Assembly (NCBI RefSeq): GCF_016793705.1
Contig: NZ_JAEULO010000041.1
Coordinates: forward strand, 62,001 to 126,000
Length of the DNA: 64,000 bases
Origin: Tabrizicola sp.
GTDB taxonomy: Bacteria > Pseudomonadota > Alphaproteobacteria > Rhodobacterales > Rhodobacteraceae
Direction: 5' to 3'
Positions 1 through 8,983 of this stretch are shown here, piece by piece (the first letter of the stretch is position 1; every line of letters begins with the position of its first letter). A program made the translations under genes and the position numbers. The notes beneath the pieces are model-generated. The model saw only the letters and a list, made by a program, of their open reading frames with translations, searched no databases and was not told the origin of the DNA.

Positions 1-6
1 CGGCGG

Positions 7-162
7 TCAGTCGGTTTGCAGCAGCGCCGTCGGTGACTGGACGGAGATCAGGTCCTTTGGCGCAAACACAAAAACCAGCACTCCCAAATATACGGCAAGG
101 AACAGGGCGACGGCGGCATAGGTTCTGACGGGGCGGGTACGCGAAGGCAGAATCTGTGTCAT
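7..162 (-). CDS. small single-pass membrane protein, 51 aa
   Basis: A complete short reading frame starts at ATG 162-160 and stops at TGA 9-7. An AGGAG Shine-Dalgarno sequence lies 9 bases before the start codon, which supports real translation. The product has a basic N-terminus (about residues 1-13), one strong hydrophobic segment at about residues 15-35 (AAVALFLAVYLGVLVFVFAP) and a short polar tail, so it is predicted to span the inner membrane once with the tail in the periplasm. No family is recognised. It lies downstream of metG on the same strand, with a 390-bp gap between them, and its own downstream neighbour is outside the window. Confidence 0.6.
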   Translation of the reverse strand: MTQILPSRTRPVRTYAAVALFLAVYLGVLVFVFAPKDLISVQSPTALLQTD

Positions 163-291
163 CTCGGGTTCTCCTGGACTTGGCAGAAGTCGGGCAGCGA
201 CTCAGGTCCGATGGCCGAAGATTACCACCATTGCGTGTGGTGTGGCTTCCCCAAGATTTCAGTCTCGGCGGAATTTTGTCCTGTGGCAAAG

Positions 292-332
292 CGGAGCGGG
301 CAGAAATTTGCCCGCTCCGGAGGCATTTCTGC
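292..332. repeat. nested, mutually exclusive inverted repeats in a gene-free gap
   Basis: The gap at 163-552 holds no convincing gene. It contains a perfect 11-bp inverted repeat, CGGAGCGGGCA (292-302) and TGCCCGCTCCG (309-319), with a 6-base loop. A second repeat, GCAGAAAT (300-307) with ATTTCTGC (325-332), shares bases with the first, so only one hairpin can form at a time. No U-tract follows, so this is not a clear intrinsic terminator. It could be a 3'-end structure of metG or a repeat element. Confidence 0.45.
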
Positions 333-552
333 GGCTGCAAACGAACCTTTTTCCGCTGCGGATCACGAAGGTGAAAGACGATTCGTTTGATCGCGAATGG
401 TCTGTGCAAGGTCCTGACAAGGCAGGATTAACTGGAAGACTGGCTGGAGGGCGGCGTCCTCCGCACGTCTTGCTTCCGTCCGTCTTTCATGGAGCCGAAA
501 CGCGGCTGACCGGCACCTTGGATGCAAGTGCAGCGAAAAGGCGGAAATCTGC

Positions 553-2271
553 CTAGCTGCGGACGCCGGAGAACCTTGTCTGCCAGTCGGCGCGCTCTTC
601 GTCGGTAATCTTGCGGAAGAGGTTTTCCGGAACCGCGAAGCCGTGCCCCGGGGGCAGGGTACGCATCGCGGCGGAGATGTCGGTGGGCCAGGTCCAGTCG
701 TCCGACCGCACAGCCTGCATCATCGTGGTCGAGGCGTCAGGGATGAACGGGGCCGAGAGGATCGCGTAGACCCGGATCAGGTTCAGGGCGAGGCGGACGA
801 TGGCCTGGGCCTGCTCCGGGTCGGTCTTGACCACGGACCACGGCGCGGCGGCCTGCAGGTATTCGTTGCCGATCACCCAGATCGCGCGCAGTTCGGCGGC
901 GGCCTTGCGGACCTCCATCTGCTCCATGAAGCGGGTGTAGTCGGTGATCCGCGCGCCGAGGTCGGCGATGAGCGCGGTCTCCAGCGGGCCGAAGCTGCCG
1001 CCCGCCGGGACTTCATTGCCGAACTTCGACACGGCGAACTTGGTCACGCGGGAGACGAGGTTGCCCAGCACATCGGCAAGGTCCTTGTTCACCGAAGCCT
1101 GGAAATTCTCCCAGGTGAACTCGCTGTCGGCACTTTCCGGCGCGTGCGACAGAAGCCACCAGCGCCAGTAGTCGGCAGGCAGGATCGACAGGGCCTGATC
1201 CATGAAAACGCCCCGACCCAGCGAGGTCGAGAACTGGCCGCCGTCATAGTTGAGGTAGTTGAAGGACTTGAGGTAGTCGACCAGCTTCCACGGCTCGCCG
1301 GAGCCAAGGATGGTGGCGGGGAAACTCAGTGTGTGGAAGGGGACGTTATCCTTGCCCATGAACTGATAGTAGGTCACGTCCGCCGCACCCTTGTCGGTGC
1401 GCCACCAGCGTTCCCAGTCGGCGTCCGCCTTGCCGTTCGCGTCCGCCCATTCGGCGGTGCAGGCGATGTATTCGATGGGGGCGTCGAACCAGACGTAGAA
1501 GACCTTGCCCTCCATCCCCGGCCAGGGCTGGTCGCCCTTCTTCACCGGGATGCCCCAGTACAGGTCGCGGGTGATGCCGCGATCCTGCAAGCCGTCGCCG
1601 TCGTTCAGCCATTTCTTCGCGATCGAGGTGGTCAGGATCGGCCAATCCTTCTTCGAGTCGATCCAGGCCTCCAGCTTGTCCTTCAGGGCGCGCTGCTTGA
1701 GGTAGAGGTGCTTGGTTTCCCGCACCTCAAGGTTGGTGGAGCCGGAAATCGAGGAGCGCGGGTTGATCAGGTCGGTCGGGTCAAGCTGCTTGGTGCAGTT
1801 TTCGCACTGGTCGCCGCGCGCGGCTTCGTACCCGCAATTCGGACAGGTGCCGGTGATATAGCGGTCGGGCAGGAAGCGGTTGTCATCGATGGAGAAGACC
1901 TGCTTCTCCGACACTTCCGCGATAAGCCCGTGTTCGTCCAGTTTCCCGGCGAAGTGCTGGGTCAGCTTGTGGTTCCGCTGGCTGGAGGATCGCCCGAAAT
2001 GGTCGAAGGAGAGGCGGAACCCGGCGGCCAGCGCCTTCTGAACCTCGTGCATCTCGGCACAATATTCCTCCACCGGCTTCCCGGCCTTGGCGGCGGCAAG
2101 CTCGGCCGGGGTGCCGTGTTCGTCGGTGGCGCAGATGAACATCACCTCATGACCCATCGCCCGGTTGAAGCGGGCGAAAAGGTCGGCCGGAAGCTGCGAG
2201 CCGACGAGGTTGCCCAGATGCTTGATCCCGTTGATGTAGGGGATGGCCGAAGTGATGAGGATGCGTGCCAT
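553..2271 (-). CDS. metG: methionine--tRNA ligase
   Basis: Charges tRNA-Met with methionine in the cytoplasm. The class I signature around HLGN lies near residues 18-21, followed by the Rossmann fold, a zinc knuckle (C-x2-C-x9-C-x2-C: CPNC then CENC, near residue 145) and the anticodon-binding helical domain. The KMSKS loop is unusual: the aligned stretch is QFSTSLGRG, so both lysines of KMSKS are missing. At 572 aa it has the length of alphaproteobacterial MetG without the C-terminal dimerisation domain. ATG 2271 is chosen over the upstream ATG 2286 because AAGGCG lies just before it and the protein then begins [12 protein letters not shown], the family N-terminus. Confidence 0.95.
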   Translation of the reverse strand: MARILITSAIPYINGIKHLGNLVGSQLPADLFARFNRAMGHEVMFICATDEHGTPAELAAAKAGKPVEEYCAEMHEVQKALAAGFRLSFDHFGRSSSQRNHKLTQHFAGKLDEHGLIAEVSEKQVFSIDDNRFLPDRYITGTCPNCGYEAARGDQCENCTKQLDPTDLINPRSSISGSTNLEVRETKHLYLKQRALKDKLEAWIDSKKDWPILTTSIAKKWLNDGDGLQDRGITRDLYWGIPVKKGDQPWPGMEGKVFYVWFDAPIEYIACTAEWADANGKADADWERWWRTDKGAADVTYYQFMGKDNVPFHTLSFPATILGSGEPWKLVDYLKSFNYLNYDGGQFSTSLGRGVFMDQALSILPADYWRWWLLSHAPESADSEFTWENFQASVNKDLADVLGNLVSRVTKFAVSKFGNEVPAGGSFGPLETALIADLGARITDYTRFMEQMEVRKAAAELRAIWVIGNEYLQAAAPWSVVKTDPEQAQAIVRLALNLIRVYAILSAPFIPDASTTMMQAVRSDDWTWPTDISAAMRTLPPGHGFAVPENLFRKITDEERADWQTRFSGVRS

Positions 2272-2363
2272 GTCTGCGCCTTGCATGAGTCCGGCGATTG
2301 CTTAGCCGAAGCTGTGCGAAAGGGCTAGCGCAGGGAGGTGTCTAAAAATCTTCGCGAAAATTT

Positions 2364-2906
2364 TTAGACACGTCCTCTGAGCATCCGGGTCAGGGTTCCG
2401 TCACCCTCAGCCTGCCGCTTGAGCGCGCCAAGGATGTGGACTGCGATCAGCACCATCAGAAGCTTGGTCAGGAGGTCGTGCAACCCGAACCAGAAGGCTT
2501 CGGCTTCCTCGGAGGCCTCGACCAGCGGGGGCACGGTCCAGCGGTCGGCGAACATCACGTCGATGCCGGTCGCCGAACTTCCGGCCCAGCCGGTGAGGGG
2601 GATGGCGATGAGGAGGAGGTAGATCGCCCAATGCGCGGCGCGGGCGGCCCAGAAAGGCAGGTTGCGCGGGCCGAGCGTCGGAGGCGGCGGGCTGACAAGG
2701 TGCCAGGCGATGCGGACGAGGATCAGGGCGAAGACGATGAAGCCCACGGTCTTGTGCAGCCCATAGAGCCAGAGGTTCGCGAGGCCGGGCTCCATGCTGT
2801 CAAGCCGGAGGCCGAGGGCGAGCTGGCCGAGGACGATCAGCATCATCGTCCAGTGGATCACCCTTGTGACAAGGCCGAACTCCTCGGGGCCGTTCCGCAG
2901 CGCCAT
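2364..2906 (-). CDS. cytochrome b561 family protein
   Basis: A 180-residue di-haem membrane cytochrome of the prokaryotic b561 (CybB) type, with four hydrophobic helices. Candidate haem ligands are the histidine in the first helix (VTRVIHWTMM, about residue 18), one at LYGLHKTVG, one near residue 91 (AAHWAIY) and one in the last helix (LIAVHILGA). It probably moves electrons between quinones and a periplasmic or membrane partner. Its ATG follows the yceI stop codon by one base, so the two are almost certainly cotranscribed and translationally coupled; b561 and YceI proteins are frequent partners in proteobacteria. Confidence 0.9.
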   Translation of the reverse strand: MALRNGPEEFGLVTRVIHWTMMLIVLGQLALGLRLDSMEPGLANLWLYGLHKTVGFIVFALILVRIAWHLVSPPPPTLGPRNLPFWAARAAHWAIYLLLIAIPLTGWAGSSATGIDVMFADRWTVPPLVEASEEAEAFWFGLHDLLTKLLMVLIAVHILGALKRQAEGDGTLTRMLRGRV

Positions 2907-2907
2907 G

Positions 2908-3477
2908 TCAGCCCGCCGCGTCGATGCGGGCGGTGATGATGATGCGGACCTCGTCGCCCACCATGTCGGACCAACCGGTCGCGCCGAAGTCAGAGCGGTT
3001 GACCTTGCCGGTAAGCTTGACGGTGAGATGGTCTAGGTCGCCCGCAGTGCTCCCCTTGGGGCGGAAGATCTGCGCGTGGAGCGTGACGGCCTTCGTCACG
3101 CCGCGGATGGTGAGGTTGCCGGTGACATCGGCTGCTTCGCCCGCGCGTTTGACCGAAGTGCTGTCGAAGGTCATCCGGGGATGGCCCTTCGCGTCCAAGA
3201 CCTTCGGGCCTTTCAGCGCCTGGGCGGCGAAGGGGAAGCTGGCCTTGGCTCCGGTCACGTCCAGCGCGACCGCGACGGTGCAGTTCGCAACATTGTCGAA
3301 GTCGAGCTTCAGGTCGGCTTTCTCGAGCGGGATCGAGCCGGTGATGAGGTCGGGGCCGAAGTCGGTCTCGAAAGCCACGGTCGAATCGACAGGGTCGAGA
3401 TGATAGGCGGTGGTCGCGGCGCTGGCCCCCTGCAAGGGAAAAAGCGTGGCGAGGAAAAGGACGGCAAGACGGCGCAT
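2908..3477 (-). CDS. yceI: YceI family periplasmic lipocalin-like protein
   Basis: A 189-residue protein with a Sec signal peptide at residues 1-20 (MRRLAVLFLATLFPLQGASA). The mature part begins YHLDPVDSTVAFE, the usual opening of the YceI beta-barrel, which binds isoprenoid or quinone-like lipids. Conserved YceI features are visible: an ITGSI-type segment, a TGNLTIRGVTKAV strand and the DFG/ATGW region near the C-terminus. The frame is open far upstream, but the signal peptide fixes the start at 3477. It is the first gene of a two-gene unit with cytochrome b561. Confidence 0.9.
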   Translation of the reverse strand: MRRLAVLFLATLFPLQGASAATTAYHLDPVDSTVAFETDFGPDLITGSIPLEKADLKLDFDNVANCTVAVALDVTGAKASFPFAAQALKGPKVLDAKGHPRMTFDSTSVKRAGEAADVTGNLTIRGVTKAVTLHAQIFRPKGSTAGDLDHLTVKLTGKVNRSDFGATGWSDMVGDEVRIIITARIDAAG

Positions 3478-3679
3478 GTGAACCCCCCCGGTTACTGTCT
3501 GTCGGGGTTCTAGCGTGGGGGGCGAATTTGGCAAATCCGACCCCGCGCGAGGTTCGGTTCTGCCCTTTTGCGCGCTGGAGCCGCCGTCAACAACGGGGAT
3601 TTTTCGATGACGTGCGGGCGGGACCTTTGATCCCGCGCTGATCCGGCCTAGCCTTCGCCCGGACAAGAAGGAGTTGCCG

Positions 3680-4720
3680 ATGCAGACCCTGACCCTTGGC
3701 AAGACCGGACTGACGGTTTCCGAACTGTGCCTCGGCACGATGACCTGGGGTTCGCAGAACACCGAAAGCGAGGGCCATGCGCAGGCCGACATGGCGCTGG
3801 AGCATGGCGTGACCTTCTGGGACACGGCAGAGATGTATCCGGTCAACCCGGTGCGGGCCGAGACGGTCGGGCGGACGGAGGAGATCATCGGCTCGTGGCT
3901 GGCGTCGCGCGGTGGGCGGGACAGGCTGGTGATCGCGACCAAGGTGGCGGGAAAAGGGCAGATCATTCGACCGGGCCAGCCTGTCACGGGGGCCACGATG
4001 CGGGCGGCGGTGGAGGCATCGCTGCGGCGCTTGCAGACGGATTACATCGACCTTTACCAGCTGCACTGGCCGAACCGGGGAAGTTACCACTTCCGCCAGT
4101 CCTGGCGCTATGCTCCCTCGGGGATCGACAAGGCGGCCGAAACGGCGAGCATGACCGACATCCTGACCACAGCGCAGGAGCTGGTGGCGGAAGGCAAGAT
4201 CCGGGCCATCGGCCTGTCGAACGAAAGCGTCTGGGGTGCAGCACGCTGGCTGCATCTGGCCGAGACGCTGGGTCTGCCAAGGATGGCGACGGTGCAGAAC
4301 GAATATTCGCTCCTTTGCCGCCAGTTCGACACCGACTGGGCCGAGTTGTCGGTGATCGAGGACATGCCGCTCCTGGCCTTCTCGCCGCTGGCGACCGGGC
4401 TTCTCAGCGGCAAGTATGCGGGCGACGTGATCCCCGAAGGCTCGCGCCGCAGCCTGAACCCGCATCTTTCGGGCCGGATCACCGCGCGGGTGTTTCCGGC
4501 GGTGGCGGCCTATCTCGGGGTCGCGGCGCGGCATGAACTCGACCCCTGCCAGATGGCCATCGCCTTCTGTCGGACACGGCCCTTCCCGACGATCCCGATC
4601 ATCGGTGCGACCACGCCGGAGCAGTTGCGCACCAATATCGGCGCGGCGGGCATCGCCTTGTCGCGCGAAGTGCTCAGGGACATAGCGGAAACCCACCGGG
4701 CCCATCCCGCGCCTTATTGA
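3680..4720 (+). CDS. aldo/keto reductase (Tas-like)
   Basis: A 346-residue NADPH-dependent oxidoreductase with a TIM-barrel fold. The catalytic tetrad is visible: Asp48 and Tyr53 in TFWDTAEMY, Lys88 in IATK and His129 in YQLHWPN. The sequence resembles E. coli Tas over its full length, including the GATTPEQLR cofactor motif near the C-terminus. The physiological substrate is not known. ATG 3680 is chosen because AAGAAGGAG lies 6 bases upstream; an in-frame TTG two codons earlier has no better site. It is transcribed alone, divergent from yceI. Confidence 0.92.
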   Translation: MQTLTLGKTGLTVSELCLGTMTWGSQNTESEGHAQADMALEHGVTFWDTAEMYPVNPVRAETVGRTEEIIGSWLASRGGRDRLVIATKVAGKGQIIRPGQPVTGATMRAAVEASLRRLQTDYIDLYQLHWPNRGSYHFRQSWRYAPSGIDKAAETASMTDILTTAQELVAEGKIRAIGLSNESVWGAARWLHLAETLGLPRMATVQNEYSLLCRQFDTDWAELSVIEDMPLLAFSPLATGLLSGKYAGDVIPEGSRRSLNPHLSGRITARVFPAVAAYLGVAARHELDPCQMAIAFCRTRPFPTIPIIGATTPEQLRTNIGAAGIALSREVLRDIAETHRAHPAPY

Positions 4721-4777
4721 CGGGACTTGCGGTGGGAGGCGGTTCAAGGCACTTCTGGCCCCGAACCGGAGAGCCCG

Positions 4778-5356
4778 ATGCCCCGCCCGCAAAGCCGTCT
4801 GTCCCTCGTTGCGCTTGTTCTCTGCGTCGCCAGCCTGCTGGCGGGCTGCCAGCTGACCGGCCCGGGGAAGGGCGCGTCGGGTCCGCCGGCCGGAAACCCG
4901 CTGACCGGAGGCGAGATCGAGGTGACGGCGCTCGACGCCCCGTCGGGTGGAACCGTGGCTGCCGCTGGCACCGAACCGGTCGGGACCGACAAGGCCGCCG
5001 CGCAATCCGCGCCCCAGTCCGATGCTGGAACCGCCCCTGCCGCAGGGGGCGAGCCCGGGGAAGACCCCGGCAGCCCGGCGCCAAAGTCCGACCTGCAGGC
5101 GACGCCGGTGACGCCGAAGTCCGAGATGCAACTCGCGTGCGAAAAGAAGAAGGGCAGCTGGTCCGGGATCGGCAAGGGCGACGCACGGGCCTGCGTCTTC
5201 CGGACCCGGGACGGCGGCAAGCGTTGCGACCGGGAAAGCCAGTGCGACGGGGTGTGCCTCGCCAGGTCGGGCACCTGCTCGCCGCTGAAGCCGCTCTATG
5301 GCTGCAACGAGATCCTCCAGGACAACGGCGCGCGAGTAACCCTGTGTCTCGACTAG
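4778..5356 (+). CDS. secreted cysteine-rich lipoprotein of unknown function
   Basis: A 192-residue predicted lipoprotein. The N-terminus MPRPQSRLSLVALVLCVASL is followed by the lipobox LLAGC at about residues 21-25, so the mature protein would be lipid-anchored at Cys25. A low-complexity Gly/Ala/Pro/Thr linker (about 26-125) leads to a compact C-terminal part with ten or so cysteines (RCDRESQCDG, CLARSGTCS, YGCNE), likely disulfide-bonded in the periplasm. No family is recognised. A GGAGAG site precedes the ATG. The stop codon lies inside the next gene. Confidence 0.75.
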   Translation: MPRPQSRLSLVALVLCVASLLAGCQLTGPGKGASGPPAGNPLTGGEIEVTALDAPSGGTVAAAGTEPVGTDKAAAQSAPQSDAGTAPAAGGEPGEDPGSPAPKSDLQATPVTPKSEMQLACEKKKGSWSGIGKGDARACVFRTRDGGKRCDRESQCDGVCLARSGTCSPLKPLYGCNEILQDNGARVTLCLD

Positions 5357-5832
5357 CGCTGGCCTTCGCAATGCTGCTGGCGGCCTGCGTGGCGAAGCCC
5401 GCCTCCGCCCCCGCGTTCCGCGCGGAAGGCACGCCGATCTGGTCGGCGGCGGCCTTCCAGCCGGGACAAGTGGTGGGGACATGGATCCAAGTGGCGGATT
5501 TCCGGACTTCGGGGTCCTGCGGGGCGGGGGCGGTGGAGATCACGCCCGAAGCTGCCGGGCTTCGCCTGGCGGGAACGCTGTGCCTGGCGGGAAAGGCCGA
5601 GAAGGTATCGGGCTTGGCCCCCCTGGTCGGGCCGGGGCGGCTTCGGGTGAAGGGCGAGGACTGGTGGGTGATCTGGGTTGATGTGGGCTACCGGACGCTG
5701 GCCATCGGGACGCCCTCGGGGCGGTTCGGGATCCTGCTCGACCGGGGTGAAATCCCCGCCGACCGGCTGGAGGCTGCAAGAGAAGTCTTCGACTTCAATG
5801 GCTACCGAACCGAAGCTCTCACCGCGCTTTAA
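5344..5832 (+). CDS. lipocalin-like lipoprotein
   Basis: A 162-residue protein that starts at GTG 5344, inside the end of the preceding gene (13-base overlap), implying coupled translation. The N-terminus VSRLALAF is followed by the lipobox LLAAC. The mature domain has the bacterial lipocalin (Blc) hallmarks: the GTWIQVADF motif near residue 48 and a GYRTLAIGTPSG strand near residue 120. It probably binds a lipid or hydrophobic ligand at the outer membrane. The strand order fits a lipocalin, but the overall identity to Blc seems low. Confidence 0.8.
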   Translation: MSRLALAFAMLLAACVAKPASAPAFRAEGTPIWSAAAFQPGQVVGTWIQVADFRTSGSCGAGAVEITPEAAGLRLAGTLCLAGKAEKVSGLAPLVGPGRLRVKGEDWWVIWVDVGYRTLAIGTPSGRFGILLDRGEIPADRLEAAREVFDFNGYRTEALTAL

Positions 5833-6683
5833 TGTACCCGATCCAGCAGGCCTTGCAGATGGGCGACCATATCGCGCGCGCCGACCTCGGCCTCGCGGAC
5901 CAGGAGGTCGAAATGCTGGGTGATCGTCTCGACCCGGGCCGAGTCGCGGAAGGCAAGGTAATGGCGGCCCAGATAGATGACAGCGAGCATCGGGCCAAAG
6001 ACGGTGACGGGGGCCGAGAAGAGCTTCCTCGCATCGAAGAGGCAGAGGCGGAGCGAGGGGTAGAGCTGGTCGCAAAGCGTCCTTAGATGGGAGAGCTGCG
6101 CGCGACGGGTTTCGGCGGGCAGGCCCTCGTAATAGCCCGAGGCGGTGGCGAAGGCGGCAAGTTCGTGCAGGGGCAGTGCGATTTCGTAGTCCGACCCGGA
6201 GCCGCGCATCCAGCGCAGCCGGTCCTCGAAGGCGCCGATGGCCTGTTCGGCGGTGCGGCCAAGCTGGGGCTCGTATTCCCATTCCACCACCGCGCGGGTC
6301 TTCAGCATGTCGGGCAGCGTCGCGGGGACATGGCGGATCTTGTAGCCTGCGGCCTCCTGGTGCCAGCCGAAGATGCGTTCGTCGATCAGCGCGCGCGGGG
6401 CCTCGGTCAGCGACAGCGAGGCGGCGAGGAGATCGGCAATGGGTTCGGGGCGACCGGAGAGACCAAGAAGCCAGTCGGCGCTGATGCCAAGCGCGCGGGC
6501 GCAGTCGGCGGCAAGCTGGGCATTGGGCAGCCGGGTGCCGGGTTGCAGGAGCGCCGAGATGGTGGAGCGGTCGACCCCGGTCTGCCGCGCGAGGTCCGCC
6601 TGAGTCATCTTTCGTGCTGCCATTGCCTCGGCCAGGCGGGCACGGAATTGCATGGCTCGGTCGCGTTTGTCGACTTTATCCAT
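5829..6683 (-). CDS. XRE family helix-turn-helix regulator
   Basis: A 284-residue regulator with an N-terminal Cro/C1-type HTH (about residues 12-75: MAARKMTQADLARQTGVDRS, then ADCARALGIS) and a long C-terminal domain of unknown ligand. It is divergent from the desaturase gene at 6792 with about 100 bp between them, so it may control that gene; the shared spacer carries two copies of TTTACA (about 6694 and 6720) that could be operator half sites. Its stop codon overlaps that of the lipocalin-like gene at a TTAA palindrome. Confidence 0.85.
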   Translation of the reverse strand: MDKVDKRDRAMQFRARLAEAMAARKMTQADLARQTGVDRSTISALLQPGTRLPNAQLAADCARALGISADWLLGLSGRPEPIADLLAASLSLTEAPRALIDERIFGWHQEAAGYKIRHVPATLPDMLKTRAVVEWEYEPQLGRTAEQAIGAFEDRLRWMRGSGSDYEIALPLHELAAFATASGYYEGLPAETRRAQLSHLRTLCDQLYPSLRLCLFDARKLFSAPVTVFGPMLAVIYLGRHYLAFRDSARVETITQHFDLLVREAEVGARDMVAHLQGLLDRVH

Positions 6684-6791
6684 CAGTTGATGATTTTACA
6701 GAACGAACGCTGAGTCAAGTTTACAATACCCTGAATTCACGGCAGTGACGCCGCTTGATAGCATGTCGACAGGTAACACTTGAGGATCATC

Positions 6792-7703
6792 GTGCAGACC
6801 GCCCCCCGGGCTACGGAATGGCCGACTGTGTTTGTTTTCGTCATAACCTATGCCCTTTGGGCCCTGGGCACCACGCTTCTCTGGCCCGTTTCGGCGACGC
6901 TGGCCATCCTTGTCACCGGCATCGCCATCGCGCAGCTTTCGTCACTGGCGCATGAGGTGTTGCACGGTCACCCGTTCCGCTTGCAGGCCCTGTCCGAGGC
7001 GCTGGTTTTCCCGGCGACGGGGCTCTTCATCCCCTATCTGCGGTTCAAGGACACCCATCTACAGCATCACCACGAACCGGCCCTGACCGACCCCAATGAC
7101 GACCCGGAATCGAACTTCTGCGATCCGGCCGTCTGGGCACGGCTGCCGGGGATCGCGAGGCTGATCCTGCGGGTCAACAACACGCTGGCGGGGCGGGTGC
7201 TGATCGGGCCGCTGGTGGGGACGGCGACCTTCCTCGCGATGGACCTGCATCTGGCGCTGCGCGGGGACCGGCGGGTGATGCTGGCCTGGGCGCTGCACCT
7301 GCTGGGGTTGGCGCTGGTCCTGGGATGGCTTCTTGCGGTGGGAACGATGCCGGTCTGGGCCTATCTGGCGGCGGCGTATATCGGGACGGCGCTCTTGAAG
7401 ATACGGACCTATCTTGAGCACCGCGCGCATGAGGCGGCGCGGGCGCGGACGGTGATCATTGAAAGCCGGGGGCCGCTGAGCCTCTTGTTCCTGAACAACA
7501 ATTTTCACGTCGTCCACCACATGCACCCTGCGGTCGCCTGGTACAAGCTGCCCGCGATGTATGCCGCGCGGAAGGATCACTACCGGCGCCGCAACGAGGC
7601 CTATGTCTACCGCAGCTACACCGAGATCTTCCGCCGCTACCTGTTCACCCCTAAAGACCCGGTGCCGCATCCGGTCTGGCCGGTGAAACGGTCGGGCGAC
7701 TGA
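6792..7703 (+). CDS. fatty acid desaturase / beta-carotene hydroxylase-type di-iron enzyme
   Basis: A 303-residue integral membrane di-iron protein. The three histidine boxes are present: HEVLHGH near residue 54, HLQHHHEP near residue 91 and HVVHHMHP near residue 240, with four hydrophobic segments between them. The family inserts double bonds or hydroxyl groups into lipids; which substrate is used here is not visible. GTG 6792 is preferred because GAGG sits 6 bases upstream, although an in-frame TTG at 6780 exists. The neighbouring divergent XRE regulator suggests lipid-responsive control, which is inference. Confidence 0.85.
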   Translation: MQTAPRATEWPTVFVFVITYALWALGTTLLWPVSATLAILVTGIAIAQLSSLAHEVLHGHPFRLQALSEALVFPATGLFIPYLRFKDTHLQHHHEPALTDPNDDPESNFCDPAVWARLPGIARLILRVNNTLAGRVLIGPLVGTATFLAMDLHLALRGDRRVMLAWALHLLGLALVLGWLLAVGTMPVWAYLAAAYIGTALLKIRTYLEHRAHEAARARTVIIESRGPLSLLFLNNNFHVVHHMHPAVAWYKLPAMYAARKDHYRRRNEAYVYRSYTEIFRRYLFTPKDPVPHPVWPVKRSGD

Positions 7704-7710
7704 GGCAGCA

Positions 7711-7769
7711 CCTCCTCGTGCGACGTTGTCTTCTCGTCGGGCCAGGCCATCGCGAGGCGTGACGAAGTC
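7711..7769 (+). repeat. dispersed 3'-end hairpin element, copy A
   Basis: This about 60-bp segment starts 8 bases after the desaturase stop codon. It matches copies at 25264-25325 (inverted) and 42065-42117. Shared blocks are CTCCTCGTkCGAC, GTCTyCTCGTCG and a closing GACGAAGTC. The outer parts are complementary, so a hairpin is predicted. All three copies lie at gene 3' ends. Confidence 0.6.
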
Positions 7770-7785
7770 ATCGATGGGCAACCCG

Positions 7786-8397
7786 TCAGACAATCCGGCG
7801 GAACTGCGGGGTGCTGCCGGAATTGTCGAAGAACGGCACGCCGGGTTGATCGCCGCCCGCCACCAGCACCGCGACCTCGGCCAATACGACCTCGGTGATG
7901 AAGGGCAGGTCCAGCGCGCGCGCCTCGGGCAGGGGCAACCAGCGCAGATGCTGCAACTCTCCCGACGCAGTGGCGAAGTCATTGCCGTCGCCGTCAAGGC
8001 TGTCGGCATGGGCCAGCAGGAAGCGCGCGTCGAAGCGGCGGGTGCGGCCGGGGGGCGTGATGGCGCGGAAGATGAAGCGGAGCGTCGGGTGCTCCATCGC
8101 GCCAAGGTTCAGGCCCGTTTCCTCGGTCAACTCGCGCAGCGCGGCGGCGACCAGCACATCGGGGCCGGGGGCGTCGTCAGGGGCCAGCAGGGCCAGTCGG
8201 CGGGCGCAGTCCGATGACAGAAAGCCCGGGCGGGCGGCGGCGTGATCCTCGGCATCGACCCGGCCGCCGGGGAACACGAATTTCGACGGCATGAACACCG
8301 CCCCTTCGCCACGCTGGCCCATCAGGACCTGCGGGCCGTCCGGGCTTTCGCGCCAGAGGACGACGGTCGCGGCGTGGCGGATCGGTTCGTCAGTCAT
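7786..8397 (-). CDS. Nudix hydrolase with split Nudix box (NUDT19-like)
   Basis: A 203-residue hydrolase of nucleoside diphosphates linked to another moiety, possibly CoA derivatives. The Nudix box is split: FPGGRVDAED near residue 43 is separated by about 40 residues from RELTEETGL near residue 90. This insertion is typical of the NUDT19/NUDT7-like branch rather than a defect, since the catalytic REx2EE glutamates are intact. The start codon overlaps the stop of the upstream DUF983 gene by 8 bases, so the two are coupled. Confidence 0.88.
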   Translation of the reverse strand: MTDEPIRHAATVVLWRESPDGPQVLMGQRGEGAVFMPSKFVFPGGRVDAEDHAAARPGFLSSDCARRLALLAPDDAPGPDVLVAAALRELTEETGLNLGAMEHPTLRFIFRAITPPGRTRRFDARFLLAHADSLDGDGNDFATASGELQHLRWLPLPEARALDLPFITEVVLAEVAVLVAGGDQPGVPFFDNSGSTPQFRRIV

Positions 8398-8797
8398 GCG
8401 GGCGGTTGCCGAAACCGTGCATCCGGTTGGCCCATTGCAACGCGACCAGCGCGCCCTTCAGCCGGGGCAGAAGGTAGAGCGACAGGGCCACGGTGCCGAT
8501 GGTGAAGCCCACCGCCATGACCAGCGGCTCGGGCCGGAACTTGGTGTAGGTGAACAAAAGCACCGGCGCGAGCAGGTGGCCGACGATCAGGATCGTAAGG
8601 TAGGCCGGGCCATCGTCGGCGCGGTGATGGTGCAATTCCTCGCCGCAGACCGGGCAGGCGTCGCGCACCTTGAGATAGCCGCGCAGCATCGGCCCCGCGC
8701 CGCAGTTGGGGCAGCGCCGCCGCCAGCCACGCAGAACGGCAGGCTTCCAGGGGCGGTCTTCGGAATCGGTCACTGGCGTCGTCTCGGTCATGGTCAT
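8390..8797 (-). CDS. DUF983 membrane protein
   Basis: A 135-residue protein with two zinc-ribbon-like CxxC pairs (CPNC near residue 27 and CPVC near residue 45) followed by two hydrophobic segments (ILIVGHLLAPVLLF and VMAVGFTIGTVALSLYLL). This is the arrangement of the DUF983 family, which is widespread in alphaproteobacteria and often near cytochrome oxidase genes; its function is unsettled. AGGA lies 8 bases before ATG 8797. The gene overlaps and probably drives translation of the Nudix gene. Confidence 0.88.
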   Translation of the reverse strand: MTMTETTPVTDSEDRPWKPAVLRGWRRRCPNCGAGPMLRGYLKVRDACPVCGEELHHHRADDGPAYLTILIVGHLLAPVLLFTYTKFRPEPLVMAVGFTIGTVALSLYLLPRLKGALVALQWANRMHGFGNRPHD

Positions 8798-8983
8798 CGA
8801 AAGGGTCCTGCGCTTCGGGCGCTTTGGCAAGAGCCGCGAACATAGACACGGCCCGGCGCGTTTCACAGGGGAAAGACCGGCCCTGCGCCCGGATGTCGCA
8901 AAAATCCGCGACGGAAACCGCGGACCGGCCCGTGTGAAAGGGCAGACGGGTCGATGAAGCGGCCCGGAAATGAGGAGATGACG

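Noticed and set aside
242..556. 104-codon frame in the gap before metG
   Set aside because: No ribosome binding site, unusual composition and it spans the inverted repeats.
643..2328. Long open frame antisense to metG (561 codons)
   Set aside because: High-GC coding DNA gives long shadow frames on the other strand; the composition is Arg/Gly/Val-rich with no domain, and metG is certain.
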